NCBI RefSeq assembly: GCF_028009165.1
Contig: NC_079246.1
Location: 1,612,001-1,676,000, forward strand
Length of the DNA: 64,000 bases
Reading direction: 5' to 3'
Source of the DNA: Akanthomyces muscarius
Taxonomy: Eukaryota; Ascomycota; Sordariomycetes; Hypocreales; Cordycipitaceae
The notes beneath the pieces are model-generated. The model was not told the DNA's origin and searched no databases. It saw nothing but the letters and a program-made list of their open reading frames with translations. The translations under genes and the position numbers were made by a program. This document shows positions 1-10,314 of the stretch, piece after piece (the stretch's first letter is position 1; each line of letters starts with the position of its first letter).

Positions 1-3000
1 TCGTCAGTCGTGAAAGCCTGCCCTGAAAGCTGCAGCGAGCTGAAGGAAGATGACGATGATTCGGGCCGGTATCTCATTCCAGATGAGGATATATTGTCAA
101 GATGCAACGAAACAATGCTGGTTGAGATTGTCGTAAAGAGCAAAGACTCCAAAGCCATCAGGGCTTGCGTCGGAGACTACGGCGAAAGTGTCAAGGCCGC
201 TTTCAAGGCGGAAAGTGACAAAGCTGCGCTTTGCGAGACCCCCAACTACGACTTGACTACCAGCAAGATCTCAACTTTCACGGGGTTCCCTCAGGACATG
301 CAAAGCAATGCTCAGGGTGCAGCCAGCCAGTCCTTTGACGCCAAGGATGCCATCTCGGCTCTGCAACAAGTCTCTCGCCATTTGCAGACCAAGATGCCCT
401 CATGTACAAGCAACGTCATTGAGTTTGGATACAGCAAATCAGCTGCGGTCGGCATTTTCGTCGGCAGCGAGCATCACCAGCACGGTCTTACTCAAACAAT
501 TATTGACAACGTCATCAAGGACTTGCAAGAGAAGGGAATCTCTGAAACGACTGGATTTGAGCTTTGCCACGGGGACCATCTGGGCGCAGACTACTCAGCC
601 GGTATCATTCTTACCAGTGCCGGCAATCTATACAAAGCAAAGGATGCTTTGGCTACCTGGGCTCACGGAACATGTTTTTCTTCCGGTCACGGCAGCAGCT
701 GGATGGACGTCACGGTTCGCCTTCCCGCCATCAATGGTAAATCCAACAGCACATCCAACGACACAAACTCGACTTCGACCATGCAGTCGCGACAGCTCAA
801 ACCAGTGCTTCTCGCCCGAGCTGACTGCAAGACTACTACTGTCGATAAGGGCATGGGCTGCTGGGACGTTGCCAAGAAGTGTGGTATCACTGCAGAAACC
901 CTGCAGAAGTATAACCCTCAAAAGGACTTTTGCAACACTCTGGTGGTTGACCAAAAGGTGTGCTGCTCATCAGGAACACTCCCTTCTACCATCCCCCCAG
1001 CAGGCGACGGCGGACTTTGCAAGACAAAGGAAGTCGTCGCCAAGGATACTTGCGGATCCCTAGCAAGCAAGTGTGGCTTGACGCCACAGGACTTCACAAA
1101 AGTCAACTCCAAAGAGGGCCTGTGCAGTTCATTGGCACCGGGTCAGAATGTATGTTGCTCATATGGCAAGCTACCTGACAGGCGGCCCAAGCCCAACGCG
1201 GATGGTACTTGCGCTTCGATCACGACACAAGCCGACGACGACTGTTCCAAAATTGCCGCCAAGAGAGATCTTACTGCCAAAGATATCGAGGAATTCAACA
1301 AGAACACATGGGGCTGGAAGGGATGCGACCTTGTCTTCCCAGACTACAGGATGTGCGTCAGCAAAGGTGATCCTCCCATGCCTGCGCCTGTGGCAAACGC
1401 CGTCTGCGGTCCTACGGTGCCCAACACCCCTCAGCCTCCCAAAGGGACCAATTTGACGACCTTGAACGAGTGTCCTTTGAAGGCTTGCTGTAATGTTTGG
1501 GGTCAATGCGGCCTTACAGATGACTTTTGCACCTATTCTCCTTCCAAATCTGGCGCTCCTGGCACCTCTGCACTGCGAAATGGCTGTGTTAGCAATTGCG
1601 GCAGAGAGTTGAAGAAAGGACCCGCCCCCGATAAGAAGATGAAAGTTGCCTATTTCGAGGCCTGGAACGGTAACAGGCCCTGCCTTCACATGGATGTTAC
1701 CGATATTGATACATCAGCTTATACGCACATTCATTTTGCATTCGCTGAAGTGACACGTGACTTCAAGGTCGATATCAGCAAGGTGCAGAAGCAGTTCGAC
1801 AAGTTCAAGACAATGGATGGAATTAAGAAAATTATTTCCTTCGGTGGATGGGACTTTAGTGCTCTTCCCGGAACGTTTGACATTCTGCGCGAAGCTGTCA
1901 AGCCTGCCAACAGGAACACATTCAAGCAGAACGTGGTTGATTTCGTCAAAGCTAACAACCTCGACGGCGTGGACCTGGACTGGGAGTACCCTGGTGTGAG
2001 TAGTGATAATCGTGGAGATGGAATCTCGCTGACAATGACTAAACAGGCCCCTGACATCCCTGGTATCCCCTCGGATGACCCGCACAACGGTGTGAATTAT
2101 TACTTCTTCCTGAAGACTTTGAAGGCTGCTCTTGGCAGCGACAAGTCTGTTTCATTTGCCGCACCTTCGTCCTACTGGTATATGAAGTCCTACCCAGTAG
2201 ACTTGATGGCCCGTGATATCGACTACATCATTTTCATGACGTACGACTTGCACGGTCAATGGGATTACGGCAACAAATGGACATCGCCAGGGTGCGACAC
2301 GGGCAACTGTCTCAGATCCCACGTCAACGACACTGAGACAAAGGACTCGTTGGTTATGATTACCAAGGCGGGTGTCCCCACCAACAAAGTCGTCGTCGGC
2401 GTCGCTAGCTACGGACGTTCGTTCAAAATGGAAAAGGCCGGCTGCGACGGACCCATGTGCAAGTTTACAGGGTCTCCGCGAGTGTCCAATGCGGCCCACG
2501 GTCGCTGCACCGACACTGGGGGCTACATTTCCAACGCGGAAATTGCTGAAATCATTGAAGGTGGAAAGGTCAATCGCAAGTGGCAGGCTGCTGGCTCTGA
2601 TATTCTCGTCTATAACGACACTGAGTGGGTTGCCTATATGACCGACGATACCAAGGCGAAAAGGGCCGAATTTTACGACTCCTACAACTTCCTCGGCACA
2701 ACCGATTGGGCAGTTGATCTTCAGGACTTTGATAACGATGGTGGCGACGACGATGACGATGATGGCATGCACGGCAGTGCCGGTTACTTTGGCGAATGTA
2801 CAGGCTCATACGACTCTCTTGACAGCCTGGACAAGGCCAAAGACAGCATCCCAGACTACTGTGTCGACGAGTACGCTACCCAAGTTCAGCAAGCAATGCT
2901 TCGGGACGCCATCAAGCGTTACGACGACCTGGTGAATGGTGACTACAACCACTACTTCGATGTCTACGCAGGATATGTCAAAGACCAAGTGCCAGCGCAG

Positions 3001-3999
3001 ATTGAAGACTTCATGGGCAGCAAAGACGCCCAACAATATTTCAAGTGTACCGAAACGGGAAAACCGAACTGTTGTGGGTCATGTCACTACTTCTGTGAAG
3101 AAGAAGACGTCAAGAATTGCGACAGGTCTCCAGGCTGTGACTCAACAAAGTCAGGAACACGTGATATCGACTGTCCCACGGACGTGGTCCAGCATGATTT
3201 CCTCGATTCGTCGAAACTGCACAACGCGACCTTCAATATTAAGGACCGCGAAGGCTTTTTCAACGCGCTTAGCGAGAAGTACGGTATCGAAGAGTCCTGG
3301 GTCGAGTTTGGTCGAAAAACGATGCACGTGTCCAACGGATGCCAATACGCCGGTAAAGATGTCAAAGAGTGTCAGGATAAGCAAGATAGCCATTATTATG
3401 GCTTTCCTGTGCCCAAAATGGATGCTATCCACGCTTTCAACCCAAAAGATATGATTGATAAGGGCTATAAGAATATGACCACGACGCGTGACGACATGGA
3501 TTTGCTCATCTCATTCTCTCAGTGGCAGATTGGCATGGAATGGGAGGATGCTGCTGACGGCACGGACATCCCCGCCATGTCCGTCGTGGCGGCCGTTGAT
3601 AACATGAAGGAAATCCGTGACAAGGGCAAAGAAATCGAGAAGAAGGAACGCGAGGAATTTATCCTCAACATGGTGCTAGGCATCTTGTTCTTCATTCCCT
3701 TCGTCGGCGAGGCAGCCGGCGCGGCCGGACTAACTGCCGCCCGCACGCTCTGCCGTCTTATTGGTGACCTCGGCGACATCGGTTTGACAGTTTATGGCGT
3801 TGTGAAGGACCCCAAGGACGCTTTTGGCCTCATCTTCGGTGCTTTGATGGGTCGCGTGCTGGATAATGTGCAGCTGGGCAAGGCTGCTAAGGCAGGGCGA
3901 GACCTGAAGGGCAAGAACGGCCTAGACGACTTAAAGGGCATCAAGGACAACGTCAACAGGCTCAACGGCATCAGGACTGGTCGCGTGTGTAAGATCTAA
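1..3999 (+). CDS. Killer-toxin-like LysM/hevein/GH18 chitinase (subgroup C), 5' partial
   Basis: Secreted endochitinase of the fungal subgroup C type; hydrolyses beta-1,4-linked GlcNAc polymers. The frame is open from the first base, so the true start and signal peptide lie outside the window. In order: a Cys-containing N-terminal region, two clear LysM-like modules (about nt 820-965 and 1012-1163), a weaker third (about 1200-1370), a hevein-type chitin-binding module (about 1400-1610, with CCNVWGQCG), the GH18 domain (about 1635-2720) and a long Cys-rich C-terminal part with one hydrophobic stretch (about nt 3650-3740). The GH18 motif DGVDLDWE is intact (nt 1963-1986; catalytic Glu at 1984-1986). 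I infer an intron at 1996-2046 (GTGAGT...CTGAC...ACAG): it is 51 nt, has no stop, and its removal joins WEYPG directly to APDIPG as usual in the family. CDS is then <1..1995, 2047..3999. The architecture resembles zymocin alpha/beta-type proteins; activity on competitor walls is inference. Confidence 0.93.
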   Translation, partial: SSVVKACPESCSELKEDDDDSGRYLIPDEDILSRCNETMLVEIVVKSKDSKAIRACVGDYGESVKAAFKAESDKAALCETPNYDLTTSKISTFTGFPQDMQSNAQGAASQSFDAKDAISALQQVSRHLQTKMPSCTSNVIEFGYSKSAAVGIFVGSEHHQHGLTQTIIDNVIKDLQEKGISETTGFELCHGDHLGADYSAGIILTSAGNLYKAKDALATWAHGTCFSSGHGSSWMDVTVRLPAINGKSNSTSNDTNSTSTMQSRQLKPVLLARADCKTTTVDKGMGCWDVAKKCGITAETLQKYNPQKDFCNTLVVDQKVCCSSGTLPSTIPPAGDGGLCKTKEVVAKDTCGSLASKCGLTPQDFTKVNSKEGLCSSLAPGQNVCCSYGKLPDRRPKPNADGTCASITTQADDDCSKIAAKRDLTAKDIEEFNKNTWGWKGCDLVFPDYRMCVSKGDPPMPAPVANAVCGPTVPNTPQPPKGTNLTTLNECPLKACCNVWGQCGLTDDFCTYSPSKSGAPGTSALRNGCVSNCGRELKKGPAPDKKMKVAYFEAWNGNRPCLHMDVTDIDTSAYTHIHFAFAEVTRDFKVDISKVQKQFDKFKTMDGIKKIISFGGWDFSALPGTFDILREAVKPANRNTFKQNVVDFVKANNLDGVDLDWEYPGVSSDNRGDGISLTMTKQAPDIPGIPSDDPHNGVNYYFFLKTLKAALGSDKSVSFAAPSSYWYMKSYPVDLMARDIDYIIFMTYDLHGQWDYGNKWTSPGCDTGNCLRSHVNDTETKDSLVMITKAGVPTNKVVVGVASYGRSFKMEKAGCDGPMCKFTGSPRVSNAAHGRCTDTGGYISNAEIAEIIEGGKVNRKWQAAGSDILVYNDTEWVAYMTDDTKAKRAEFYDSYNFLGTTDWAVDLQDFDNDGGDDDDDDGMHGSAGYFGECTGSYDSLDSLDKAKDSIPDYCVDEYATQVQQAMLRDAIKRYDDLVNGDYNHYFDVYAGYVKDQVPAQIEDFMGSKDAQQYFKCTETGKPNCCGSCHYFCEEEDVKNCDRSPGCDSTKSGTRDIDCPTDVVQHDFLDSSKLHNATFNIKDREGFFNALSEKYGIEESWVEFGRKTMHVSNGCQYAGKDVKECQDKQDSHYYGFPVPKMDAIHAFNPKDMIDKGYKNMTTTRDDMDLLISFSQWQIGMEWEDAADGTDIPAMSVVAAVDNMKEIRDKGKEIEKKEREEFILNMVLGILFFIPFVGEAAGAAGLTAARTLCRLIGDLGDIGLTVYGVVKDPKDAFGLIFGALMGRVLDNVQLGKAAKAGRDLKGKNGLDDLKGIKDNVNRLNGIRTGRVCKI

Positions 4000-4615
4000 C
4001 ATAGATTATTTTAAAATTAGTATATAATTCTTCATTCTCCTGATTTCCTCTATTTTCTATCATCTCCCTTATTTTCTCTCCATCTTCCTTATTTTGTCTA
4101 AGTTTCTTTATTCTCTTTGATTTTTCCAATCTTCTTAAAAAGCGACTGACTCTACTACAATGTCGCCGTTCTAGTGAAATTGTGCGGTATTATAGAAAAC
4201 TAGTTTTCTTCTTTCTGTTACTGTCTCTCGCTGTAAGCATCCGCTGAGACGCCACAGATTCTCGGCTGGTACAACTACAGTAGTTGCCGTTGCACCCGAT
4301 AAAAAGTAACGGCATACGAAGCGGGCTTAAATTTGAAGACTGAGTACATTTATTCGAAGTCGGCTGAAACGATATTTGCTAATTCTAGACAGCCAGCTTG
4401 AATAAAATTTGCATTTCAACTAGCACAACAACTGGTGAATGTGACTGCATCCTGGCCTGTAGCGAGTGTATGCTTTGTCTTGTCCTTTTTTTTTTTCCTC
4501 GCAGCGCAGCGCAACCTTTTCTTCTTCTTCTAGTTTGGTCTTTTAAATGTTAGTTAGACGCAAATTTTCCCGCCTGTATATATTTTGCTCACCTTCTGCT
4601 TCTCAGTGGAACCAT
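4000..4615. other. Intergenic region between convergent genes
   Basis: Shared 3' flank of the chitinase gene and the convergent small secreted protein gene. The first part (about 4018-4140) is an almost pure pyrimidine stretch with quasi-repeats of TTATTTTCTCT type; a poly-T run lies near 4487-4496. No coding region is supported. Confidence 0.6.
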
Positions 4616-4867
4616 TTAGCAGCTGCAGGACGCGTAGGAGCCGCCACCCGAGCTGGGAGGGTTGTTACGGCAGCAACCCCCGCCGCAGCGGTATGCATAA
4701 GTCCAATGAGAGTTACCGGGGTCGCAGTAGATGATGTTGTTTCTGCCGCTATCGCAAGCGGTGTAGTCATGCTCGATTTTGGGGTTGCAACGGTCACCAA
4801 TGTTGACGGCCATGACAACGGGGGCCACGAGGGCGGTGATGGCGACAATGGACTGGATGATTTGCAT
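4616..4867 (-). CDS. Small secreted 8-cysteine protein (effector or antimicrobial type)
   Basis: An 83-residue protein with a clear signal peptide (MQIIQSIVAITALVAPVVMA) and a mature part of about 63 residues with eight cysteines spaced C-x10-C-x9-C-x12-C-x3-C-C-x14-C-x-C, ending in CSC. The even cysteine number and a Gly/Ser/Pro-rich linker before the last pair suggest a disulfide-stabilised extracellular protein. A TATAAAT box lies 71-77 nt before the ATG, supporting this start. It is encoded tail-to-tail with the killer-toxin-type chitinase, a gene class often accompanied by small chitin-binding proteins, so a role with chitin or with the chitinase is possible. I do not recognise a named family; function is unknown. 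Confidence 0.75.
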   Translation of the reverse strand: MQIIQSIVAITALVAPVVMAVNIGDRCNPKIEHDYTACDSGRNNIIYCDPGNSHWTYAYRCGGGCCRNNPPSSGGGSYASCSC

Positions 4868-4937
4868 TTTGTGAGATGGTATCGCTTAACTCTTTGTAGA
4901 GACTGACTCTGGAGAATAAAAGTGCGGAATCGCTGGC

Positions 4938-4944
4938 ATTTATA
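4938..4944 (-). promoter_or_regulatory. TATA box of the small 8-cysteine protein gene
   Basis: TATAAAT on the minus strand, 71-77 nt upstream of the ATG at 4867, a spacing shared with other secreted-protein genes in this window. Confidence 0.55.
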
Positions 4945-5773
4945 GGCGCAGAGAGGAACACCGTGGCTGCAACGATGCACGTGGTTTTCACACAGTATAC
5001 AATTTTAGTGTCTATGCTGAGCTTCGTGTTGCATGGCAGGCTGAACACAAGACCCAAGTATGGGTACCTATTATCTTGGGACCAAGGTCGGCCGATGCTA
5101 AAAAGCGCATTTCGCCGCGGCATGTACGATTTGTGAATTAGTGCCTGCGCAAGGCACCAATGAAAGAAAGCCAAATCCGAGTGGAGGCAGCCAGTACTCG
5201 TTCAGGGTCCTTGAGGAAGGATTCAGAGGATCTCTAGTGTGGCATATTTCTTGCCATTGAAAAGTCGCCGATATGCATCATGCATCGTGATCCCCCCCAA
5301 TCTAGATAGAGCCGAACTTATAGCTCCGTCAGCGGTAGCCTTGCCATTAATTACCACAGTCTACTTAGGTGGCAAACCGCGGCCACTTTATTAAAGTCGT
5401 ATGTTAGCATGACATGCCGTCGTATTCTTACCTGCCGTGAATTATCGTTGGTGCATAAAGTATTGGCAGCTGCGTCTGTATGGGTGGCGGCGGAGATGCG
5501 ACCTGCATACAACTGTGATCTGATGTGGGCTGTGCGGTTCAAGATCCCTTTTACGTGCTAATATGGCCTGATGACAGTATGATGTCGAAATATCAACGTG
5601 AATGGAGTATGTGACTTTTTTGGGATGCACATTCATTGACGGCAGCCGAGCTACTCGTGCATGGGGTAGAAAAACGAATTACTTGTATCCCATCCCACAT
5701 GTGACTCGTCGGACTCCCCTATAGCCGCATTAAGAGTAGAGTGAATGTATATTAATTATGTGCCTTTATATAG
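4945..5773. other. Intergenic region, no gene seen
   Basis: Holds the upstream region of the minus-strand small secreted protein gene and the 3' flank of the L-galactonate dehydratase gene. Only short open frames without coding character are present. Confidence 0.6.
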
Positions 5774-7195
5774 CTAAATCTTCTCGCCCGTCAGGATTGG
5801 CTTGGCTTCCTCGCTTGTCCACCAGCTCACGCCCTGCTCACCTGGGTAGGTGAATTTGTCCATACTCTCTGGCTTCATCTCGACACTGTACCCCGGCTCC
5901 GTCGGTGTGCGGTAGTAGCCATTTGCAATGACGGAGGGATGCAAAAAGTGCTCGTGCAAGTGGTCCACGTACTCTAGTACCGACTGCTTGCCGCTGACAA
6001 CGACGTAGTCGATGGTACTGAGGTGCTGGGTGTACTCGGGCAGGCCAACGCCACCCGAGTGCGGTACAATCGGCACGCCAAACTTCTTGGCCATGAGCAG
6101 GACAGCCAGAACCTCGTTGACACCACCGAGACGGCAAGCGTCAATTTGGCAGACGTCGATGGCGCCGTTCATGAGAAGCTGCTTGAACATAACGCGGTTC
6201 TGGCACATTTCGCCAGTGGCTACGCCAATGCCATAGGGCTTGAGGGCTTCGCGAATCGCCTTGTGGCCGAAGATATCGTCGGGAGATGTAGGCTCCTCGA
6301 TGAACCAAGGCTTGAAGTCGCTCAGCTGCTTCATGTACTCAATGGCCTCGGGCACGGACCAGATCTGGTTGGCATCCACCATGAGCACGTTACCCTTGTC
6401 AAAGCCAATGACGTCGCGTGCAATGCCCAGACGACGACGGTCTTCCTCGACACTACCGCCGACCTTGAGCTTGAAGTACTTGTAGCCTTTGTCAAGCGTT
6501 TCATGTAGCAGACGCTTCATCTTATCCTCGCCATAGCCTAGCCACCCAGCGCTGGTTGTGTACGCGGGAACAGCCTTGTCGGCAAGCGCCTCCTCGATGC
6601 GCTGCGACTTGCCCGGTTCTGAAGAACGAAGCATTTCCAGCGCCTCCTCGGGCGTGACGGCGTCGGTGATGTAGCGAAAGTCGATGCAGCGAACATATTC
6701 CTCGGGAGTCATGTCAGCGACAATGCGCCACACGGGCTTGCCGAGAACCTTGGCCCAGAGATCCCAGACGGCATTGACGACCGCGCCGAGAGCGAGGTGG
6801 ATGACGCCCTTCTCCGGACCGATCCAGCGCAGCTGGCTGTCCGAAACGAGATAGCGCCAAGTCTTGCCCCAGTCTGCGACGAGGGAGGACAGAGTCTTGC
6901 CACGGAGGCGATCGGCAACCTGGTCAATCGCAGCGCAGACAATGTCGTTTCCGCGGCCAATGGTGAAGGTCTAAGACGCGGCATTACAATTAGCGTCCAC
7001 GCGGGGATAGAGTGGTGATGAACAGCAAGAGTCGCATACCATGCCATGGCCAGCATATTGAGAGTCTGTTTCCAGAATGCAGTAGGCGGAAGAGTAATCG
7101 CCGGCAGCATTCATGGCATCGGAGCCAGTCTTATCGAGCGATGTCGGAAAGCGCACATCGCGCGACTTGAATCCGGTAATTGTGATCTCGGCCAT
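5774..7195 (-). CDS. lgd1: L-galactonate dehydratase (enolase superfamily)
   Basis: Dehydrates L-galactonate to 2-keto-3-deoxy-L-galactonate, the second step of the fungal D-galacturonate (pectin) pathway; cytosolic. Two exons: 7195..7040 (52 codons, beginning MAEITITGFKSRDVRFPTSL) and 6970..5774, with a 69-nt intron (GTATGC...TTAG). The product is 450 residues, the usual length for Trichoderma Lgd1 / Aspergillus GaaB proteins. Enolase-superfamily features are intact: KxK at K219/K221, metal ligands D251 (VDAN), E277 or E278 (IEEP) and E306 (TGEM), and His356 in VPHSGG. The N-terminal motif SLDKTGSDAMNAAGDYS and TIGRGND are characteristic of this subfamily. No other galacturonate-pathway gene is visible beside it. 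The close alternative is a generic mandelate-racemase/fuconate dehydratase, but similarity to Lgd1 seems strong throughout. Confidence 0.93.
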
Positions 7196-8849
7196 TGTCA
7201 AGATGGCGGGGGCGGAAGGGGGCAAAAGAGAGTTTAAGGAAGCAGACGGGGAGTTTGACAGATCAAGGGAAAATGAATGAAGAAGAAGTCAGTGTGTATT
7301 TATTCATCGGATGGAAACTTGAAAATGGACAATTGCCGCCGAGGCCCCCCCACGTAGCATCTTCATTGATGAAGCGTCGGGATAGAAAGTAGCGGGGGAG
7401 GGGCAGCGGCTTTCAGGCCGAAGTGTGGGACCGCCATCGACACGCGGCAAGCCGACGTCGGCCGTTTCTATCAAGTGTCGCGTGAATTCGAGGTCAGATT
7501 TGCAGGTTTCACTTTCTTTTTTACGTTTTTTCGGTCTACTGCCTGATTCGAATGTGCACTTGGATCACGAGCGCGATGAAAGCAACAACAGCCTGCGCCG
7601 CATTGAGAATCGTAGTACATGGCGTAGTATCGAACTTTCAGTTGATATCCGCCATCAGAAACAATAATGTGTTTTTTCACAGACTTTTTCTAGGTTGTTC
7701 GATGCGGGATTCAATTTTATAAGGAAACCTGCACGTCATCGTGGTCCCCAAATGCAGCAGGCGAAACGACCCCGCTACTACCAGCATTTTGGGATGGTTA
7801 CACGATGAAGATTCAGCACTTGTTAACCATTAACAAAATTACAATGATCGCTCGTTGACTGTGGTGAGGGATCAAATGCCTCTATCCATTTTAGTATTTA
7901 CAGCTTGCCGTCTGTCCTGCCAAGCTGCCATGATGCTCCACCTCTACCCGGTGCCTGGGCATTTTCCCGACGGTTAATTTTGCCGTGAAGGAAGGCGTTA
8001 TATAAACATCACTCTTTTTTAATATTGATTGAAAAGACAAACCTCATTTGAAACTTTCCTTGAACCTTTGTTAGCTTTCTCTTTTAAAAGCTCGCGTATT
8101 TTCTTTTCCTTTACAAACAGTTGGTGTGTCCTCTGAGCGACGAGATGCGTTAATAGTTGGCGCCCCGGCCAACAGGTTCTGCTTTTAAATAGAAAAAGAA
8201 AATCCAAAGCTCGAGATCCCGAATCATCCGGCATTCCTCAATGAACCAAGTTCGTCTACGTCGTTGATTCCCCACCTCATCGCGTGCTGCTTTTGTGCCC
8301 GTTGAAGCCACTGGGTGACGCCCTCGACTGCAGCATGCGTCCTTGTACGGATGTATACACTCCAAGACAGAAAGGCGACAAGACAGAGTAGCGAGGCATT
8401 TGCGGGACGCACTGCCGCCGGCTAAATCTCAAATTACTGATCGCTATTTTCGTACTCCATCACGAGAGTTTAAGAGATGCAAATGAAGCCGTCATCCTTC
8501 GTGGTTACACAGGAACATGGCATGCATGTGTCAGAAACTAACGAGAGCAAGCAGCAGGCAGCTAGCTAGGTTTAGCTCTATGGGGAAAAGTCATGCTTGT
8601 CCGGACGTTTCTGAGTGGCTTTTGAGCAGTTGCTCATATCCCACGTCTGTGTGCTTCAACCAAGGTAACGCTAGTCCCATAAAAGCAATCTTGCAGCTAA
8701 TTTCTTGTTGGTGACTCAATAGCCGCAGCCTTGTCACGATGTCGAGTGGGTTAAAACCAGGCTGCAGTTTGGACACCATTTTTTGATCCTTTTTCTCCTT
8801 TGTTATGTTATTCTCAACAGAAATATTGACGGGATATTTCGGTGCAGCC
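7196..8849. other. Intergenic region, no gene seen
   Basis: Between divergent genes: promoter side of L-galactonate dehydratase and promoter side of the interrupted surface-protein gene. Many short open frames on both strands, none with a domain, consistent codon use or plausible splice partners. Confidence 0.55.
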
Positions 8850-10020
8850 ATGCGTGTAACACGAAGGAGTTTACTGTTAGGTGCGCTGCTCCCCGCGCTC
8901 GGCGCCGCCTTCGGTGGTACCCTGGAACCGAATGGTGGGCTTTACCCTTTAGACGCTGGGATGAAACAATGGAAAGACGCAGTTGCCTGGTCCAATGCCT
9001 CTGCATCCTACACAATAACGGGTCGCGATGTCACGAAACCTTTTCCGAGCTCCGAGATGGATGGCTGGACCATCAACATCACAGCTGTTGATTTGTCTCC
9101 ATTCGAGCTTGGCTGGGACCTGAAGATCATGGCGCCGCCTTCTCTGTACAGCAGGGTCGATCCGAACAGCATCGCCAACAAAACTGTCGCTTAGAACGTG
9201 CGCAATGCCAATGGACTGGTCATCACGAACGTCGACCCGAGCTGGTTCTTCTGCGCTTTTGTTTCCTTGTCCGGAAGCTCGTTCTCAAACAGCAGCACAT
9301 CAAACAACCCGAGTTACAAAGCGACAAAACCTGACGGCGATTGCAGTCCCTTTCTCTCGCAAAGCTGCATTGAAGCTATTGAGAAGAAGGCGTCAACGTC
9401 GTACTCAACCATGGATAGTCTTCCCACCAACCCGTACGGTGCGAGAGGAGACTGCGGAGGTTTCCTCCTCCCAAAAGAATGCGGCGATCCATATTGGGAT
9501 TTTGGAGGCGATGTTTGGAACCGTAAGTGATCTGTGTTTTTTAAATCAGGCTCGGCCCTGAACAAAGCACGCACTGTAGCGCTGACAGAAAAAAACAGGG
9601 CTCGAGGCTCCTGTGAAGTACATGACTGGTGCAACCACCCTCGTGGACGGGTGGGAGTATGCCAGGGACAAAGATGCGGAGAAAATTGACCCTGTGCCAA
9701 GTGACGGCCCCTTGATGTGGAAATCTATCACGGAAGAGTTTGTTGCCGTTGTCACCATGTTTGGAATGTACAAGAGCGTCATCTCTTCCGACACTGTTGA
9801 GCCAGGCTTCGCCAGACTGAGCTGTGTGCGTCCTGAGCCTCACGTTCAAGGTAAAGGGAAGGAAGGACAAGTACCAGGCGATGAAAAGGGCGGTGGAGAG
9901 AACGATGAGAAAGGCGATGAAAAAAGCGATCAAAAGGGTGATCAAAAGGGCAACGGAGCTGGTACTGTTTCCGCGGCATCCATGTTTATCGTCGCCGTTG
10001 TATTTGTGCTCCTGCTGTAA
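8850..10020 (+). pseudogene. GPI-type secreted surface protein gene interrupted by an in-frame TAG
   Basis: The frame starts with MRVTRRSLLLGALLPALGA, a good signal peptide, and runs to a TAG at 9192-9194. It then continues in the same frame without another stop to 9522, where a 76-nt intron (9523-9598, GTAAGT...ACAG) joins it to a last exon 9599..10020. Ignoring the TAG, the product would be about 364 residues. Several N-glycosylation sites flank the stop, followed by a Trp/Gly-rich region, a charged repeat-like segment (GDEK/DQKG units) and a hydrophobic C-terminal tail (MFIVAVVFVLLL) typical of a GPI-attachment signal or membrane anchor. Codon character is the same on both sides of the TAG, and no splice pair removing it was found. 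I read this as a recent nonsense mutation; readthrough, a sequencing error or two separate genes are alternatives. The family is not recognised. Confidence 0.6.
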
Positions 10021-10314
10021 GCTTCTGCTTCCTTGAAATTTACTAGCAGGCACATAAAAACAATAGCATCATAAGTACTAACAGTATACGTGAGTACTGT
10101 AAATTGAGTTCTAATTCTTTCAATTTTGTGAGATGCACTGAGAGCTTGGCTGCGATGTACACAAATACGTCATGCCTCCAACAGCCATTTCCAGTGGGTC
10201 TGCCGTGCCGCGACCGTGAATTTCTCGACCAAACACCGAACTTGCCATGCCTCGAAACAGCATGATATCGTGCAATTAGCGGATCAATCGACGCCAACCA
10301 GGAACAGATTCGCC

